Made by a program: the position numbers and the translations under genes. From the NCBI RefSeq assembly GCF_907165205.1, contig NC_058190.1:28671345-28735344 (forward strand): DNA of 64,000 nt, read 5' to 3'. Position 1 is the stretch's first letter; every line of letters starts with the position of its first letter. Source of the DNA: Coccinella septempunctata. Taxonomy: Eukaryota; Arthropoda; Insecta; Coleoptera; Coccinellidae. Positions 10,566-23,980 of the stretch are shown piece by piece. A model generated the notes under the pieces. It made no database searches, was not told the origin of the DNA, and saw only the letters and a list, made by a program, of their open reading frames with translations.

Positions 10566-12825
10566 ACTCTCTACTCCTAAAAATATAGAGGGGGTAGAAC
10601 ATTCAGAGCAATTTCAGGATTTTTTCGTCTGTTGAGTTGCTAATATAAAACAAACAAATCAAAAAAAAAAGTCAAATAAAAACCTTATTTGAACAAAAAT
10701 GCATGTGAAATGAATAAAAAATCAAACAACTCCTTGAAATCTAAGGGAAGATGATAGTATTTGATAACATTATGCGTTGACAGAAGGTTTCCTTTGCTTT
10801 AGCATTTAATGACCGATCATCCGATTGGTTCCTACTTTGTAATTGCTCTGAACGTTCCGAAAATTACTATCACCCCCTCTAGTCCGATTTTCACCTACTC
10901 TGAAATTAAATTGCTCTAAATGTACTGGAAATTGTCACTACCCCTTGTAGATTTTTAGAATAGAGTAAAACGCTTGTTTAAATATCTTCTCGTTCGGTAC
11001 CATATATTTCAGTTTACCTTTACCCACCTAAGGATGCTATTGTGATAGCGGAACAAGTGTCGTTATTTGACAACTCTTTTTTTGTGAAAATCATATAATC
11101 TGTTTTTAGTTCAATTATGGATGTATCGGCCACATCAATTCAATACTGCCCTTTCCTTTTTAAATGTAATTATTGGCAGTCCTACAGAATGTGTTTTCTA
11201 GTGGTATCTCAAAAAGTCAATAAAAGTCGAAAATCATAATAAACATTAATACCTAATTTTTTTAAGTGATAAAATAGCGTAGAAACGTGTTTTCATTGTT
11301 TTCAAGCACCTAATTCGTTTTCAAAAATTTTCCGGACCTCCCCGATGTAGGGCCCCTTAATAGGTCTCAGCTGGGGCCCCAAGTGGTCTCAGCCCGGGCC
11401 TGAGTCAGGTAGAATCAGAAGACAAATGCAGCGATTCTGAAGTGAGGTAGATTTTCTAACCTATCCTGTAATTATAGGTCTTCGTGTACAGCCTGCTAGA
11501 TGTCATACCGCACAATAATCCAATACTGTAGTTACACTTCTAAACATCCTCCAGGCTATTTCTCTGAAGGCCAATTCAGCCTCGAGTGAGCCCACCATTT
11601 CCATTAGCCGTCTATCAAACTCGCTGAGCTGTCTTTTTACTCCAGGCATATACATATTCACTTTCGAGAAAATGAACAAAACCTCAGTAAAACAGCGATA
11701 AATTTAGAACTAAACATTGTTATCGTCACCTTGTCCTGTTTCGAGAATAGTGTCTTTAGTTATTTTCCACATTTATTTGCCTTGCATTGATATTATTTTC
11801 CTTGTTGTACATTGGAAACTGAGTATCATTTCAGGAATTAATACTTCGAAAATCGAAAGTCTAAAAGGATTCAACCGCTCTGAACTCACTTTTGTCAGAT
11901 TTATCATACTGATGACTACCGTAGGTTTGTTTATATTTACGTTTGGTAAACGTCAAAATCAACAGACTTTTGTAAAGCTTTTCATTCTTATTTTCGATCT
12001 GGCTCCCGAGTCGAGAGTATTTGCTGGACACGTTCCAGTTAATCCTCTTTCATTTGGCACAACCCTCTAAATCAGATGATTTTTCTCTCTTGCATCTTCC
12101 ACTATGTGCGTAAAGAACTCGTATAATACCGATTAGTTTTCTTTTATTCGACTATCGTTAGTCCATTTCAAAAAGTTCAGAGAGTTCCAACATAAAACAT
12201 TAGTTTTTCCCAACTTCAATCCAGGGACCTAATTTACTTTGCTCTCCCTCAGGCACACATGGCAGTTTAATCCAGCACGCCTGAAAGAAGGCTCGCCATA
12301 AGGCAAAATGCAACTCTATAAACTACCCAGTTTCTAGTTTATTTATTGTATATAAATCAAGAGGACAGCAAGGTGTATCATCTGCATATTCGCGGTTCAG
12401 CAGCTTCGCACGACTTTTGCATTATTCATGAATATTTTAAAATACACCTGAATCTTTCTAGTCGGCGACGAAAATTCACGCCATTACTACTAAAACGTGG
12501 GCAGCTATAAATTTCACGGAGCGTAATTGCGAGCTATTTTTCTCGAATAAGCGGCTCGTGGAATTTATTCCAGAAGAGATTATTAGGTTACTGGCTGGAT
12601 AGTGTTTTGGTGTTCTCATGAGGGAGACATGTTTTTCGCATTCTCAGATTTGAATGATTCAAACTCCATTGACTATCAATCAAAATTAAGCAAAGATCAA
12701 GAAAAAGTCGACCATTTTTGTGATGAAATATATGTTCTTTCTCAACTTTCTACCCATTCGTTTCATTGCACATATTTAACAAGACAATCATCAAATATCG
12801 AAATCTCATATGCCCATTAATATAT
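10566..12825. other. Mostly unassigned DNA
   Basis: A short ACCCACCTAAGGATGCTATT segment near 11026 matches text at 54843. A GC-rich patch at 11336-11412 contains repeated GGTCTCAGC and GGGGCCCC words in otherwise AT-rich DNA. No gene was recognised, including the 117-codon frame at 11717-12070, which shows no motif. Confidence 0.4.
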
Positions 12826-12960
12826 ACCTACTAGCTGACCCGGCAAACCTAGTTTTGCCATTTAAATTATTTCTAGGGTAGATAATAATAACTAACTCAT
12901 CGTGATTGCTCGATTGGTCGTAAGAAAAAGGAATGCCTTTTTTTCTGTTCTGTACAATTT
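12826..12960 (+). repeat. Probable end of interspersed repeat (CTAGCTGACCCGGCAAAC)
   Basis: The phrase CTAGCTGACCCGGCAAAC followed by TAGTTTTGCC is familiar to me as a border of interspersed repeats in insect genomes. Only this end is present and the family cannot be fixed from the sequence. Confidence 0.3.
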
Positions 12961-13039
12961 TTTTTTGGGAATATTTTGTTATATAAACCTTGCCCTAACA
13001 ATAATAAACACAACAAAAAAAGAATTGTCCAATTTCTAT

Positions 13040-13345
13040 TTAAGCTGAGCATTCGATTGTGTGGATCGTAATATTCTATTGGACAAGCTTTGTAAGTATA
13101 GCATAAGACTACCCACTAAATTGGATTTCTAGTTTTCTAACAGAGGAAACAATATGTCTCGGTGACGACTTCTGGTGAGTCTCACTGCGAAATCACAAAT
13201 CAGATCTGAAATTATTAATAATGATGTTGGACTACCGCAAGGTTCAATTTTAGGGCCTTCATTGCTTATTCTTTATATAAATGATATTATAAATACGGTT
13301 GAAGGTAAGGTGTACCTCTATGCTGATGATGTATGTTGACTTTCG
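13040..13345 (+). pseudogene. Non-LTR retrotransposon RT fragment
   Basis: The plus strand encodes VGLPQGSILGPSLLILYIND followed by about 10 residues and YADDV. These are the adjacent motifs 4 and 5 of Jockey/CR1-type reverse transcriptases, with the catalytic YADD present. Upstream text (LLDKLCKYSIR) also fits the family but is broken by stops. The frame ends shortly after YADD at a TGA. Only about 100 residues of an enzyme normally of several hundred remain, so it is a truncated relic. Confidence 0.8.
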
Positions 13346-13605
13346 GATTATTTCGTAATTTATATCTATTTGAATTTCGACAATTTTTTTTCCTTTTTTC
13401 AGGATACTCTAGATCGAACCAGAAGCTAAGCTAATTGAAGAAGCATTGGAAACTGTCTTCTGCTGACAAAGGAGCAAGAATATGTTCCGAATTAACAGCT
13501 TTAACTTCATCTCTTATATTTTCTTTTTCAGATGTTGTAATTTTTCTATAGAGAATATTATTCGTATTTTTGGTGCTTGTGGTGTTTGCTTCGAAATTCT
13601 AGTAA

Positions 13606-14371
13606 ACAGGGTGTTTCCAAATTAGGAGGAGGTGTTAGTATCAGTCATTTGCTGTCGTTTGAGCCATATTTATTGATAACCAAAATTCAACAGTTTCCGA
13701 GATATTTGAGTTCTTGTGTTTTTCAAAAAAATTTCTCACCTTACTTCATTTTTCGTCCTTTTTTCTACATTGACCATGTTTGATCATAATTTTGGATAAT
13801 TTTAATCAGAAAAAAATATGATACGTATTAAATGTTGAAAAAGATCCCTTTTGATTACTCATTCACTAATTTGCATATTGGACATATGCAGGTGGTTTAT
13901 ATATAAAAAAATCTGCTGAAACGAAACTAGTGACTGCATTCTAACGTAGGTAAATATTTTCAGGGAATGAAGAAGAAATTTGGCAAGTTTTTAAAATAAT
14001 ATTTTCAATTGTGGAATTCGAAAGTTGCAGGCAAATTGATATTAGAAATTGATTTTTCTTTTCTTCACATACCAAATTTAAAATCATACTTACTAATTCT
14101 TTTTCAATATCTAATACACTATAATAATTTTGCTTTTTTCAAACGTATCATATCTTTTTCTGATAAAAATTATCCGAAATTATAATCAAACTTAGCCAAC
14201 GTAAAAAAAATTGACGAAAAATGAAGGTGAGAAAATTTTTGAAAAACACACGAACTCAGATATCTCGGAAACTGTTGATTTTTGGTTATCAATAAATATG
14301 GCTCAAACGAAAGCGAATGAGTGATACTAACACCTTCACCAAGATTCACGTCTAATTTGGGAACATCCTGT
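13606..14371. mobile_element. TIR element, ~765 bp, arms ~220 bp
   Basis: Left end ACAGGGTGTTTCCAAATTAG, then GGTGTTAGTATCAGTCATT. The right end carries the reverse complement with modest divergence (AATGAGTGATACTAACACC, then CTAATTTGGGAACATCCTGT). Arms are about 13606-13830 and 14150-14371, separated by AT-rich core. No transposase frame, so non-autonomous. Confidence 0.8.
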
Positions 14372-14689
14372 ATATTGTCGATTTATGTTGAGCAATTCGC
14401 AGTTATTCGAGAAGGCTCAGTCATTTTATATACAAAATGTCCCCTATCATGTGGGGTCTCGTTGGAAGATTGGTTGGTTGAGAAACTATACTGCATTCAC
14501 ATTTATTTTAGCAGTCGGTTGGCCTTGAATAATTTTCTCAAGTTTTTGTAACTAGAACGGAGTAAGGTTGGCACTCATGAAATGTCGTTAATGTCATAAC
14601 GCCGTTGCCACAACTAATATCAATTTTTATTACGAAAATGCAGAAAGTGATTGAAAAAAAGAGACAGGGTTTCAGAAAGTGCTATTTAG

Positions 14690-14945
14690 AATTCAGGTCC
14701 GCTCATTCAAATAGTTATACCCTGATATTCTAAAATCCACAATACGTCAGACGGTAGCGAACATAGTTATTCAATGTAAGAGAACATTATATAATGATTC
14801 ATCTGAATCTAAACGACTTATATTTCAGCTGAATATTTCCACAATCAGAAATATTATGAATGAAGAGCATGACAAAGAATTTCCTTCTATTGGGAGACCC
14901 AAAAATGTGGTGGCGTTTGAGAATTTTATGTTTGGGTGAGTTAAT
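14690..14945 (+). pseudogene. Possible transposase N-terminal (HTH) relic
   Basis: An open stretch of about 75 codons ends at the TGA near 14940. It includes STIRQTVANIVIQCKR and then QLNISTIRNIMNEEH followed by FPSIGRPK. The order of an initial helix pair, a S/T-I-xx-I recognition-helix-like segment, and a FxSxGRPK linker fits the N-terminal helix-turn-helix half of IS630/Tc1/mariner-related insect transposases. No DDE catalytic part follows. This is inference from pattern; no exact family is claimed. Confidence 0.4.
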
Positions 14946-17020
14946 GCGAAAAGTTTACTATAGGATTTTCGATGAATGCCATCGTAGAATAAGTTCCCGA
15001 AAATTGATTTTTCTATTTATCATTTGACTTGTCCTATACATTGTAAATGTCTTAAGCTACCAATAAATACCTAATTATTATTATTATATCAATGCATTGA
15101 GATGAACAGCCACAAATACTCGCCAGCTGTCCTGCTAATTGTTTATTCATGTGAAATTTTTGTTCAAGGGTGAAGTTCATCTTGATTGGAACTTCCTTTA
15201 ATTCCTTTTACTTATATTGATGCAAGATGATTTTTGTTGAAGAATTTAACATTCTTGTAATTATCTGTTAATTCCTTCGGGAGATACCCATTCCCAACCA
15301 CTGCAACATATGCATTTCATCTTCGGGTTAATATTTTTGAAATCTACGGATGTAATGTATTCAAATTTTAGCCAAAGAAGCTAACGAATATTAACTCTCC
15401 TCAAACTAGTGCATATTATGATATTATACTGATCTCTTGTATTTTCCATGCAAATAACGGAATTTGGTATGCCTTCAATCAGTTTGTGTAAACTTCAATT
15501 ATGTTCTTCACATATTTTCCGAAAAGATTCGACATTGTTATAAAATACGTAATAACAGAAACTTTTACGTAGAACAGGCAACATAACGTTGATTCAAAAC
15601 CCAAAAATGTTTTGACAAGCGTCATAACCCCACATTTTCGTACTATATAGAGTGAAATGTGTCAAATTTCCATGGCCAACCGACTGCTCGAATAAAAGTG
15701 AATGGAGTATATACATTCTATTTATTTTTTCGAGAGTTTTATGTTTCTATAACCATAAAATTGAAATACTAAGATTATGGTGGCATTCCATTCCTATGAA
15801 CTTTCCAACCAGCCCAGACATGGCATACGTTTCATGAGATTGCGGCTAAGGGGTAAAAGAATAACACTCAAGTTTATTGCCTGGATATACAGAATTGATG
15901 ATAAATTGAAGGGCCCCAGCGTTTTCCTCTTGAGATATTGGTTGGAGGAATATTAATTTTTTTCCAACCTAACCCTGTATAATTAAACATCTGCAAATCT
16001 GAAATTTGACATATCTATTCAGAAGGCCAAATAAATCTCGACATCTTATGATTAACATACCACATTTGGGGATTTATTTTGCTCTGTGCCATGATTCTCA
16101 AGAATGTCATCCGCGAACAATTTGAGTTTCAATACTCTGGCGGAAGGCAAACGAACATTTACCTACTTCAATCCCTCTTTAATCTTTTAGAATGTCGGAA
16201 TATGTTAGATTTCCATGCTCTGTTTGCCGCAAAGCCTGTCAAATTCATCTCCATGGGAGTAGTTTTCTATTCAACCTCAACCAACCTCTTTCATATCCTC
16301 AGTCCTGCTCAGTTCGGTCTCAGTGGCATTGAATGAAAATAATTACACCCAGCAGGTAGCCGAGAAAGGACGCTGCTCTCCCAGATAACTGGGGTTCTCC
16401 GTTATGTTCGATTTTCGTCTTCCGACAGGGGGATATCCTGGATGGCTGATTGTGTGCTCCTGTCGACCTGTGCTAATTTCCTTTCCCATTACAAAGCGCT
16501 GCCTCCGATATGCAGATAGTAAAGACTCTCTAATCTATCGGCTGATGATCAAAGCGATAGTGGTCGGGTGGCGAGTGAGATGGTTTTGCCAATTGGGATA
16601 CGAGGAAAATATTCTAAGAAGACGTTATCAAATGAAAAGCCGGACACAGACACAGACAGTCTCAAGGCTAAATTGAAGACCGTTGAAAAATCTAAAAATG
16701 ATTCGGTGAAATCGAAAATTAATACCATTTGTGGCAGTTTTAGTCGGTAATCTGAAAATGTATTGAAAACCAAATTATTGGGTACAGGAAAGCATGACGT
16801 TTGTTCGCGAAATTCATAGTATTATTACATTCAAAGATCAAGAAATTTCATGTAGTTCTGCCTCGAATATACGCAGTGATAATGGAGGAAAACGTGATCA
16901 GAAGGTAAGTAGATTGATTGATGTGGGAAAATTAGTCTCTTTTCACAAGCCGTTCTTTAAACCATTTACTCCTTGGTTATCCCTCTCTCAGTGATTATTT
17001 TTCTGAACAAGCGTACTCCA
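14946..17020. other. Unassigned DNA with weak exon candidates
   Basis: At 16540-16750 a hydrophilic frame (RGKYSKKTLSNEKPDTDTDS and beyond) overlaps open frames on both strands. At 16794-16994 a second frame runs through a good splice donor, CAGAAG|GTAAGTAG, near 16904. No supported splice joins them: the 42-nt GT..AG interval between the two frames gives an in-frame stop when removed. Nothing else was recognised. Confidence 0.35.
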
Positions 17021-17800
17021 CTGCCATCTTCTACTATAGTTGGGAAGCCGACGATGAAAAATCGGGATTTACTCTAGCGTCGTGGAGACCTAGTGGGATT
17101 CTATGATGCATGCACTTTCAGCGGTGTGTAAAGCGTCTGCAGGTTCTCAAAGATGTTAAAATAATCGTCAGGTGTACATACTCGAGCGTGTCAGATTAAG
17201 ATACTCTATATACCCTACGTGTCTCTGATAATAAATTCATGTTAATCTGACAGTTTGCGTGGTGGGGCTGGCCATACGTTGAAACAAAATGTTTTTTCGA
17301 GCGTGTCAAATTTTTAGAGGATATGTTAATTCTACCCAGGGGAAGCTATTTTTCAAGGGACTGACAATTCGGTTGTGACGCAAGGTCACAGCGGTCCTTT
17401 GAAAATGCACAAAAAAATCGTTAATTTTACATACTCGAACGTGTCAAATTTTCATACAGATGGTTAATCTCGGTGTTGCAGACGTGTTGACCCATTAATG
17501 TGACACTAATCAGAGGGGGTTTTCTCACTCTGACAGTTTGAAGATGATAACAATAATACCTCTAATCGTTTCTGTCTTCATTATGAAAGTTATAGATAGT
17601 AAGATTCTATACAACTTTTGTCTGAAGCAATTCTACATAACCTCAACCGTTTTCGAGTTAGAGGGCGATAAGGGCGAGGAGCTTAGCCACACACGCAAAA
17701 GGCCAAGGTCAATGCGGAAACCTAGTTTAACATTCATCGCCACATATCTCGAAAACGTCCAAACGTAGAAAAAATTGCTTAGGACAAAATCTACTGGATT
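17021..17800. repeat. CTCGAGCGTGTCAGATTA-word repeat, copy B
   Basis: Contains CTCGAGCGTGTCAGATTAAG at 17181, CGAGCGTGTCAAATTTT near 17299 and CTCGAACGTGTCAAATTTT near 17434, with inverted TTAATCTGACAG at 17242. The block 17020-17530 matches 55840-56330 in inverted orientation, including ACAGATGGTTAATCTCGGTG and GTGACGCAAGGTCACAGCG-like text. The part after 17538 matches repeat copy A. It starts near an AAATCGGGATTTACTC end that is shared with copy C. Confidence 0.7.
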
Positions 17801-20254
17801 ATTAAGGTCCTATTTATTTATATCGATAAAGTATTAGCTGATAAGCATTCATTGAACTGAAATATTATTAGGAAAAGGTAAATTAGATCGAACAAAATGA
17901 TCTAAAAGGGCCGATTAACCATAATTTTTGGCATATCCTTATGATATTGATTTCATTTTCAGATTTTTCGATAAATAATACCATTCAACCATTCAAGAAA
18001 GCAATAACAACTGAGGATAACGGCAGCATTCAATAAATGTCTTGGAAATGTCAATTAATCAACTCAATTCATATTGTTTATAACCTGAGGGAGTCTTGAA
18101 CTAATTCAATGGGAATAGGTATATGAGCAATACCATAAATACCGATGATTATTTATCAGTTCAGAATTAATAGAATTAATAAAATACAGCTCAATCCATT
18201 CATACTTGGTAAGCTTCATATACTAATCTATACTAGCTCTACATGCCGGATAGTTCATAAAACTTGCGTGCAAATTCAGGATATTGTTTTCTGAGTCATT
18301 TGGAGTCGGAACGATTCTTCACGCCATCGCTCGAAAATACTTCGTCTTTCAAGATACAGGGCCCAGAATGTATTTCAAATACATTTCGAATTCCTCGATA
18401 TTAGATTTCGATAGAAATAAGTACGCGAATTGCTTTCTCCAAAGTTATTCATTTCTTTAATACTCATTCCATTCTCAACAAAAAGTGTATCTGAGATTTT
18501 TTCTCTGGGAAGCACTGCTTTTCAGGAAAAATTTAAAACCGTTTGTTATTAAAATTAAAAAAAAAAAATTCGAGTAGAACAATCGAACAATGAATTTCAT
18601 TCCATCAGAAAGACTTTCAATATACAAGAATGGTTGAAAATGGTCTCCTCCAGCTAGTCTTCTCCTCATGAATTTCCTGAACTCTTTCTAAAACATCAGG
18701 GTTGTCTTTTATTGTTTTGGAGAATATTACTTGTATCTTGGAAACATATCATTTGTGGAAAAAGGCCTCCAGGACGTTTTCATTTCTTCAAATAACTCAA
18801 AGATTGATATCCTGAATTTATTCACAATGTTTATGAAACACTCTGTATATGGTAATATCATACCCTAATTATTTTTTAATGGAAAACGGCTACACATTCA
18901 TTTCTACATTCCTTGAAACATGTAGGGTGATCGATTTTCATCAAAATTTCAAGTGAGAAACTGGGTGATGCCAAAGGTATTTGTGGGCTTCTCTGTATAA
19001 ATATCAGAGACCTTAGTTTGGGGCTACACACACATTCTTTATCGTACCGTTTGTGTTCCAAAGAAATAAATGATTTCATTTCTAGCAATCTGAATTCATA
19101 TGTAATGAATTAGAAGATTTTCAGGTGATATATTGCTGTTTCTTTCCAAATAAAAGGTTTAATGATGAATTCAGCAAAATAATTAGTTCGCCCACCATAA
19201 CACATATTTCAGATTATTCTCAAAATATGAGATATTCTGCTGTTACTAAAAAAACCTTCGAATAAAATATGTATGGGAAAACTGTGTCCACATAACAAAT
19301 TCCGAATACATCCAGGCAAAAACAAGGAATTTTCATCTATTGTCTGTCAACAGACGAATGGAAATTTCAGATAGCATATATTTTGAATTAATTTCATATT
19401 GATAGCCCTCCAAACAAAGATCCAAACTGATATTTAGGTATTTTCAGTCACGCACAATTAAAATCGAACCGAACAAAACACTAGATTGATATTCATATTC
19501 CTATGCGGGTATTTATACCAGGTTTCAAATTATGCTAATCGGGATCGGATATGGCCGATAAAAAATGTGTATAAAAAATGAGGCGCTGACAATCTTTTAT
19601 GAAGAATGGGAATCATTTGTGTGAAACCATGAAAAAATATTGGACAAGGACTATTATTTTATACTCAATGAAATTTACGCAGTTGAATGATTTATTTGAG
19701 TTGGGGAAATGTGGGTTTTATTACAGAGGTAGAAAAGTCGGGAAATCGAAGAAAATCTCATCTAACGTTTTTTTCTCCGATAAATTTTGCCTATTCAAAA
19801 TGTAGGTACTGGAATTGAATTTCATACCTATACTTTTGGACATAGTATGAATCCTATCTTTCGAATCAATGTTCATTGTTTTTTCTATTTTGTTACCTCC
19901 GTTCATGCGAAATGGTGGAATTATTTTGTTTAAATCTATAGAATATTATTCCTGGTTCTTTTTTCGATTGTGTTCCCATCAAACCCTGTTTCGAACTCAC
20001 TTTGATGGTTAGTTATTTGAAAAGGGTGTACGTCTGAACTCAATCTTGCAAAAATTCAACTACATAGGTTTATGTTCAATTCTTCGAAGGAATATTCCAC
20101 ATTTATGATCTGACTTTTATGTACAAAAATTCTTCAAGTTTTCTTCTATAAAGGGATCATAACAATGATATCAAAATATTATACACGCTGTTCTGTGACA
20201 ACTTCTAACATTTCTCGATAAAGAGGAAGCTTTAAAAAGGAATAGTTTCTTATA
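17801..20254. other. Unassigned AT-rich DNA
   Basis: Only short frames with no motif. No inverted repeat or shared dispersed repeat was noticed. Confidence 0.4.
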
Positions 20255-20899
20255 TACAGTGTTGGCATCTTCAATAGATTCTTGAGATGACAAAAAATAC
20301 TTTTTTTTTCCGAATCGGCTCAGATTGAAAGATACAGGCTGTTGAAAAACCATAAAAAATGATATTTTCAGTTCTCACAAACGGTTTCATCAAATGAAAT
20401 GAATTTCTGAAAATAGTTTTTTATTTATTTGATTAATCTTTTTCGAACACAAGATGACACCTATATGTCTTCCAGTGTTCTCATTATGACCATTACGTAC
20501 CATAAAAATACAAGAAATTCAAAGAACCCAACTATTGAAACTAGGTTAGATGCTATCTAATGAATATTTGAACGTTTTGTAAAGCAAAAGTATTCCTCCT
20601 ATTTTCTCGTATAATGCGCCATTTTCGAGTAACTAATGTTCAAAAATTTGAAACTTTCTGTGAAATTGGATACTTTGGCTGGATACAACTCTCTTTGGAA
20701 GATCGTGTCACAGATTTAGCTAGTTATTCTGAAGGTTATTTTGTTTTTCCAGGGGTGGCACAGCTCATTATAAAAGCTCAAAATGGCTATATATCTCTTT
20801 ATCAGGTCCGAATCGGAAAAAATTGTAGAAAGTGCTTCTTTTGAACTCAAGAATCTACTGTTGAAATATTTGTACGAGTCAAAGACTCACCCATACAGG
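20255..20899. mobile_element. Recurrent MITE-like TIR element, copy 2
   Basis: The left end is eroded (TAGATTCTTGAGATGACAAA). The right end is well kept: CTCAAGAATCTACTGTTGAA, then TTTGTACGAGTCAAAGACTC. The interior shares CCAGTGTTCTCATTATGACC and the CATCAAATGAAATGAATTTC segment with copies 3 and 5. No coding capacity. Confidence 0.75.
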
Positions 20900-21099
20900 A
20901 TGCTATTGAAATCGATCAAGATATTATGTATACAAAATCAATTGATCATCTACTGTTTTCTGCTAGGAAGGGGTAATCACAAAAACTCTCTATATGGTTC
21001 CCATTTTGTAGTTATGAGAAAATTCTGTATATTGAAACAAAATATGATTTGTCTCACTTTGTTGACATATGCGTGTCTCTGGCATAACCAGAAAGACGC

Positions 21100-21360
21100 G
21101 ATCGTTTTTAATTTCTAGTCTCCTTCAAAAGTGATACATTCTTTCCAACGCTATTCTAACTTCTCAATGCCTTCTTTTGTGAAGCCATTTGTCTTGCCTA
21201 AGTAGAGATTAGTTTCCTAACTCTTCAGGCCTCTATAAAATCTAGAAATCGTTGGACTTCAACGTAGAAAATGGGCAGTCATCAAACTTCTAAGGAGAAA
21301 AGGTCAACACTGTGTTAACTTTTTCTTATCACACGTGTTTCTTCTTCATACTGATAATGC
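21100..21360 (-). pseudogene. mariner-like transposase C-terminal relic
   Basis: The minus strand reads YLGKTNGFTKEGIEKLE, a stop, RWKECITFEGD, then another stop. The pattern GIxKLxxRWxKCIxLxGDY is the usual C-terminal signature of mariner transposases. It is interrupted by stops, and the upstream catalytic region was not found. Non-functional fragment. Confidence 0.5.
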
Positions 21361-23980
21361 TATTGGTGCTAATGCTTTCATGAAAGGTGCTCTACTTTTT
21401 ATTTGGGAGAAAGCTTCAAGTTCTGGATCTTTTTTTTTTCTATATAGAGAATGAAATGGGTTTGAGTTGCTTTGAGAATCAACTCCTCAAAAAATCAAAG
21501 GAGTCATTAACAATCTATAGTGATACAAATATTTACTTCACAAGGATGCTAGACTTATTAAAAGTGCAGAAATTATGTCGTTCCCAACGTGGTGATCACT
21601 ATTTTCATTTTAAGCAAGATTCAAGTTCTGCACCTTCCATGAGTTTCTTGGCATCACTCTAAAGCTAAAATTTCCTCGGAAGTTGATTCTTGAATCATTT
21701 TGAAAAGTTTTTCATTCCCCATAATGAAAAAGAAATGAAGGTGAAAGTGGCACTCAGAAATTCTCCGAATCCGAATGGAAACTGCTGATGTAGTTCATTG
21801 AACTCAAATAAGTGAAAACTTAGTAGTTTGTCTTTATAGTTTTTTGAATTTATTGTTTCTCAGCATGTGAGACATTTACATCTTCTGAAAAATGTTCAGT
21901 GTTTCCTGGATATCTACCCAATCCCTCATATTGTATTTCCCAAGAAACGTTTTCAGTTTAAGTGATGATAATGAGGTTTATCATGCCAGTCAAACTTCTT
22001 CTGGAAATGAAAGTGAAATGAAAGCCTCATAATTAAGGAGATCTAAAAGTAGTCGAACAGTTCAGAGAAAGATTTTGATCAGATCTGTTGGACGCTATGT
22101 TAATAAAATTCCTTCAAGCTCAACATTTTCTCAATGGTTAAAAATATTTGCTCATTAAGTAGGCTACTTAACTCATTCGAAAAAGTGAAGAATCGGAAAA
22201 AGATAATCCTCATCTAAAGTATTCATTTCATTATAATCTAAATTAATCACAATTAATGTTCTATTACCATTTCATTACACTTCCGAAAGAAAATTTCAAA
22301 ATTTCCAATTCGGACGTAAATTCGTTGTAACTAATGTCAGCAGTAAAAGCAAGGATTATTTGCACCGGCTGACTGCTGACGTAATTTCATATTTATGGTG
22401 AACGGAGTATATGCACTTTGTATGGAGAGTAGAGAGAAGGAGAACGATCGCCGTACTATTAATGTGTCTCCATCTCCAAAAACAGGGAAAATGGGAGTCG
22501 CTGCGTTCGCTCGGTTGATCTATAAGGGGTGGGGATTTAAGCGTCAATTTGAAATGAATAGCCTTCATCTTATTTCAGGTTATGTGTCATCGTAGTTTTT
22601 TCTGATAATTTTTCAAATCTATTGGATTATATGCAATAAAATACAATTCAAATTATAAAGGGGACTAAGTAATCAGCTTTATTCATTCATAATAAATGAC
22701 GAAATCAATGAAATTCAAAAGAAATCGCTAATCAAAAAAATATAATGTGTGTATGATACAGGATTTGTTAGTTGGTTCAATGTAATCTTCAAATTTATAT
22801 ACATACGCAGGGTAGCAATCTCAGATTTATCACTTATTAGATTAGATTCTGTTTCCAATACTCGGCTGAGAACCGTTATAAACCATATATTATGTTATGC
22901 CAACAAAATTCTTCAAGAATATTCACTTCTCAACCATGTAGTTTTATTGGTTAGATATTCTTATCCAGAAGAGTCCACTTCTCACGAGGGATGACAATTT
23001 CGATTTCGTTTATAATGAATCCATCATCTTTTTTGATATCTTCATGGAAAAAGTGCTCTTGACACACAAATTGATTCCGAGTCGATTCTTGAGGTAATGT
23101 TTTTTCCAATTTTTTCTCAAAAATGAACTCTGGAATTTTATCTCTTCTCCTTTTCTTTCCTATGCCAAAATACTCTTACACTAGCACACGCTTCAAAATT
23201 TCACCATGGTCATCTGTTGTTCTCTTATCAAATATCGAAAATAATAAATTTTTAATCACCTGTCAATAGAAAGACAGTTCACTCAGCCAACTTCAACTAG
23301 TTTAAATCAAAATCGGGAGCAAAGCTTTTGTTTGATTTGTAGGTATTTTATAGGTGCCTTTTCATTAGCAGCATCTTTGATCCACCCTCTAGTCAATTTA
23401 CAATTACAGTAGTTTAGGCTAGACAAATGGTTAGAAAACTCGAATTCTGTAATTTCTTTAAGCAATACGAATGTCTTTTCTTGAATTTCATCTGAAAATT
23501 TTCCTGGAATGGAACAAAAGTAACAAACGTCTGCTTCGAAACATATAAATGCGTGACCACAGAAAGAAATGCACAGAAAAAGGCGTTGATTCATTCCTCG
23601 AAATTGCATTTACCCTGACCACTCCGGAAAAATACAATTTTAGGATCTTCCCGGGAATCTTCTCGCTTATCCAGCGGAAGTGCAAAAAAGCAAATTAGCG
23701 AAAAGAAAATATTGCGTCGAATTAATTTCACGTTTCTTGGAGCTCCGAAGTTTTCTGTGTCGAATGTTTGAACTCCGAAAAAGCGAGGAGGAAATTTACT
23801 CCCATGCAAATTTTTTTCTTGTTGAAAATTCTGGAAGAGTTTCCTGCCTGCGATGAATATTAGATGAGCCAATTTTTCGGGACGTTCATGGTAGCGAGAA
23901 ATTTTATGAAAATTATATTCGAAACATTTTTGCGATAGTAATCCTATTTACAGGGTGTTACTTCGAGAAAATCTCCTATG
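21361..23980. other. Unassigned DNA
   Basis: Several overlapping 65-100 codon frames on the minus strand at 23307-23872 lie in different frames. They have no motif and look like chance. No repeat structure was noticed apart from an ACAGGGTGTTACTTCGAG border fragment near 23950. Confidence 0.4.

Noticed and set aside
11717..12070. 117-codon plus-strand frame as a host gene
   Set aside because: Hydrophobic, AT-driven composition, no motif, no splice support, and a length expected by chance.
23307..23872. Three overlapping minus-strand frames as one gene
   Set aside because: They lie in different frames, share no motif, and could only be joined by assuming frameshifts.
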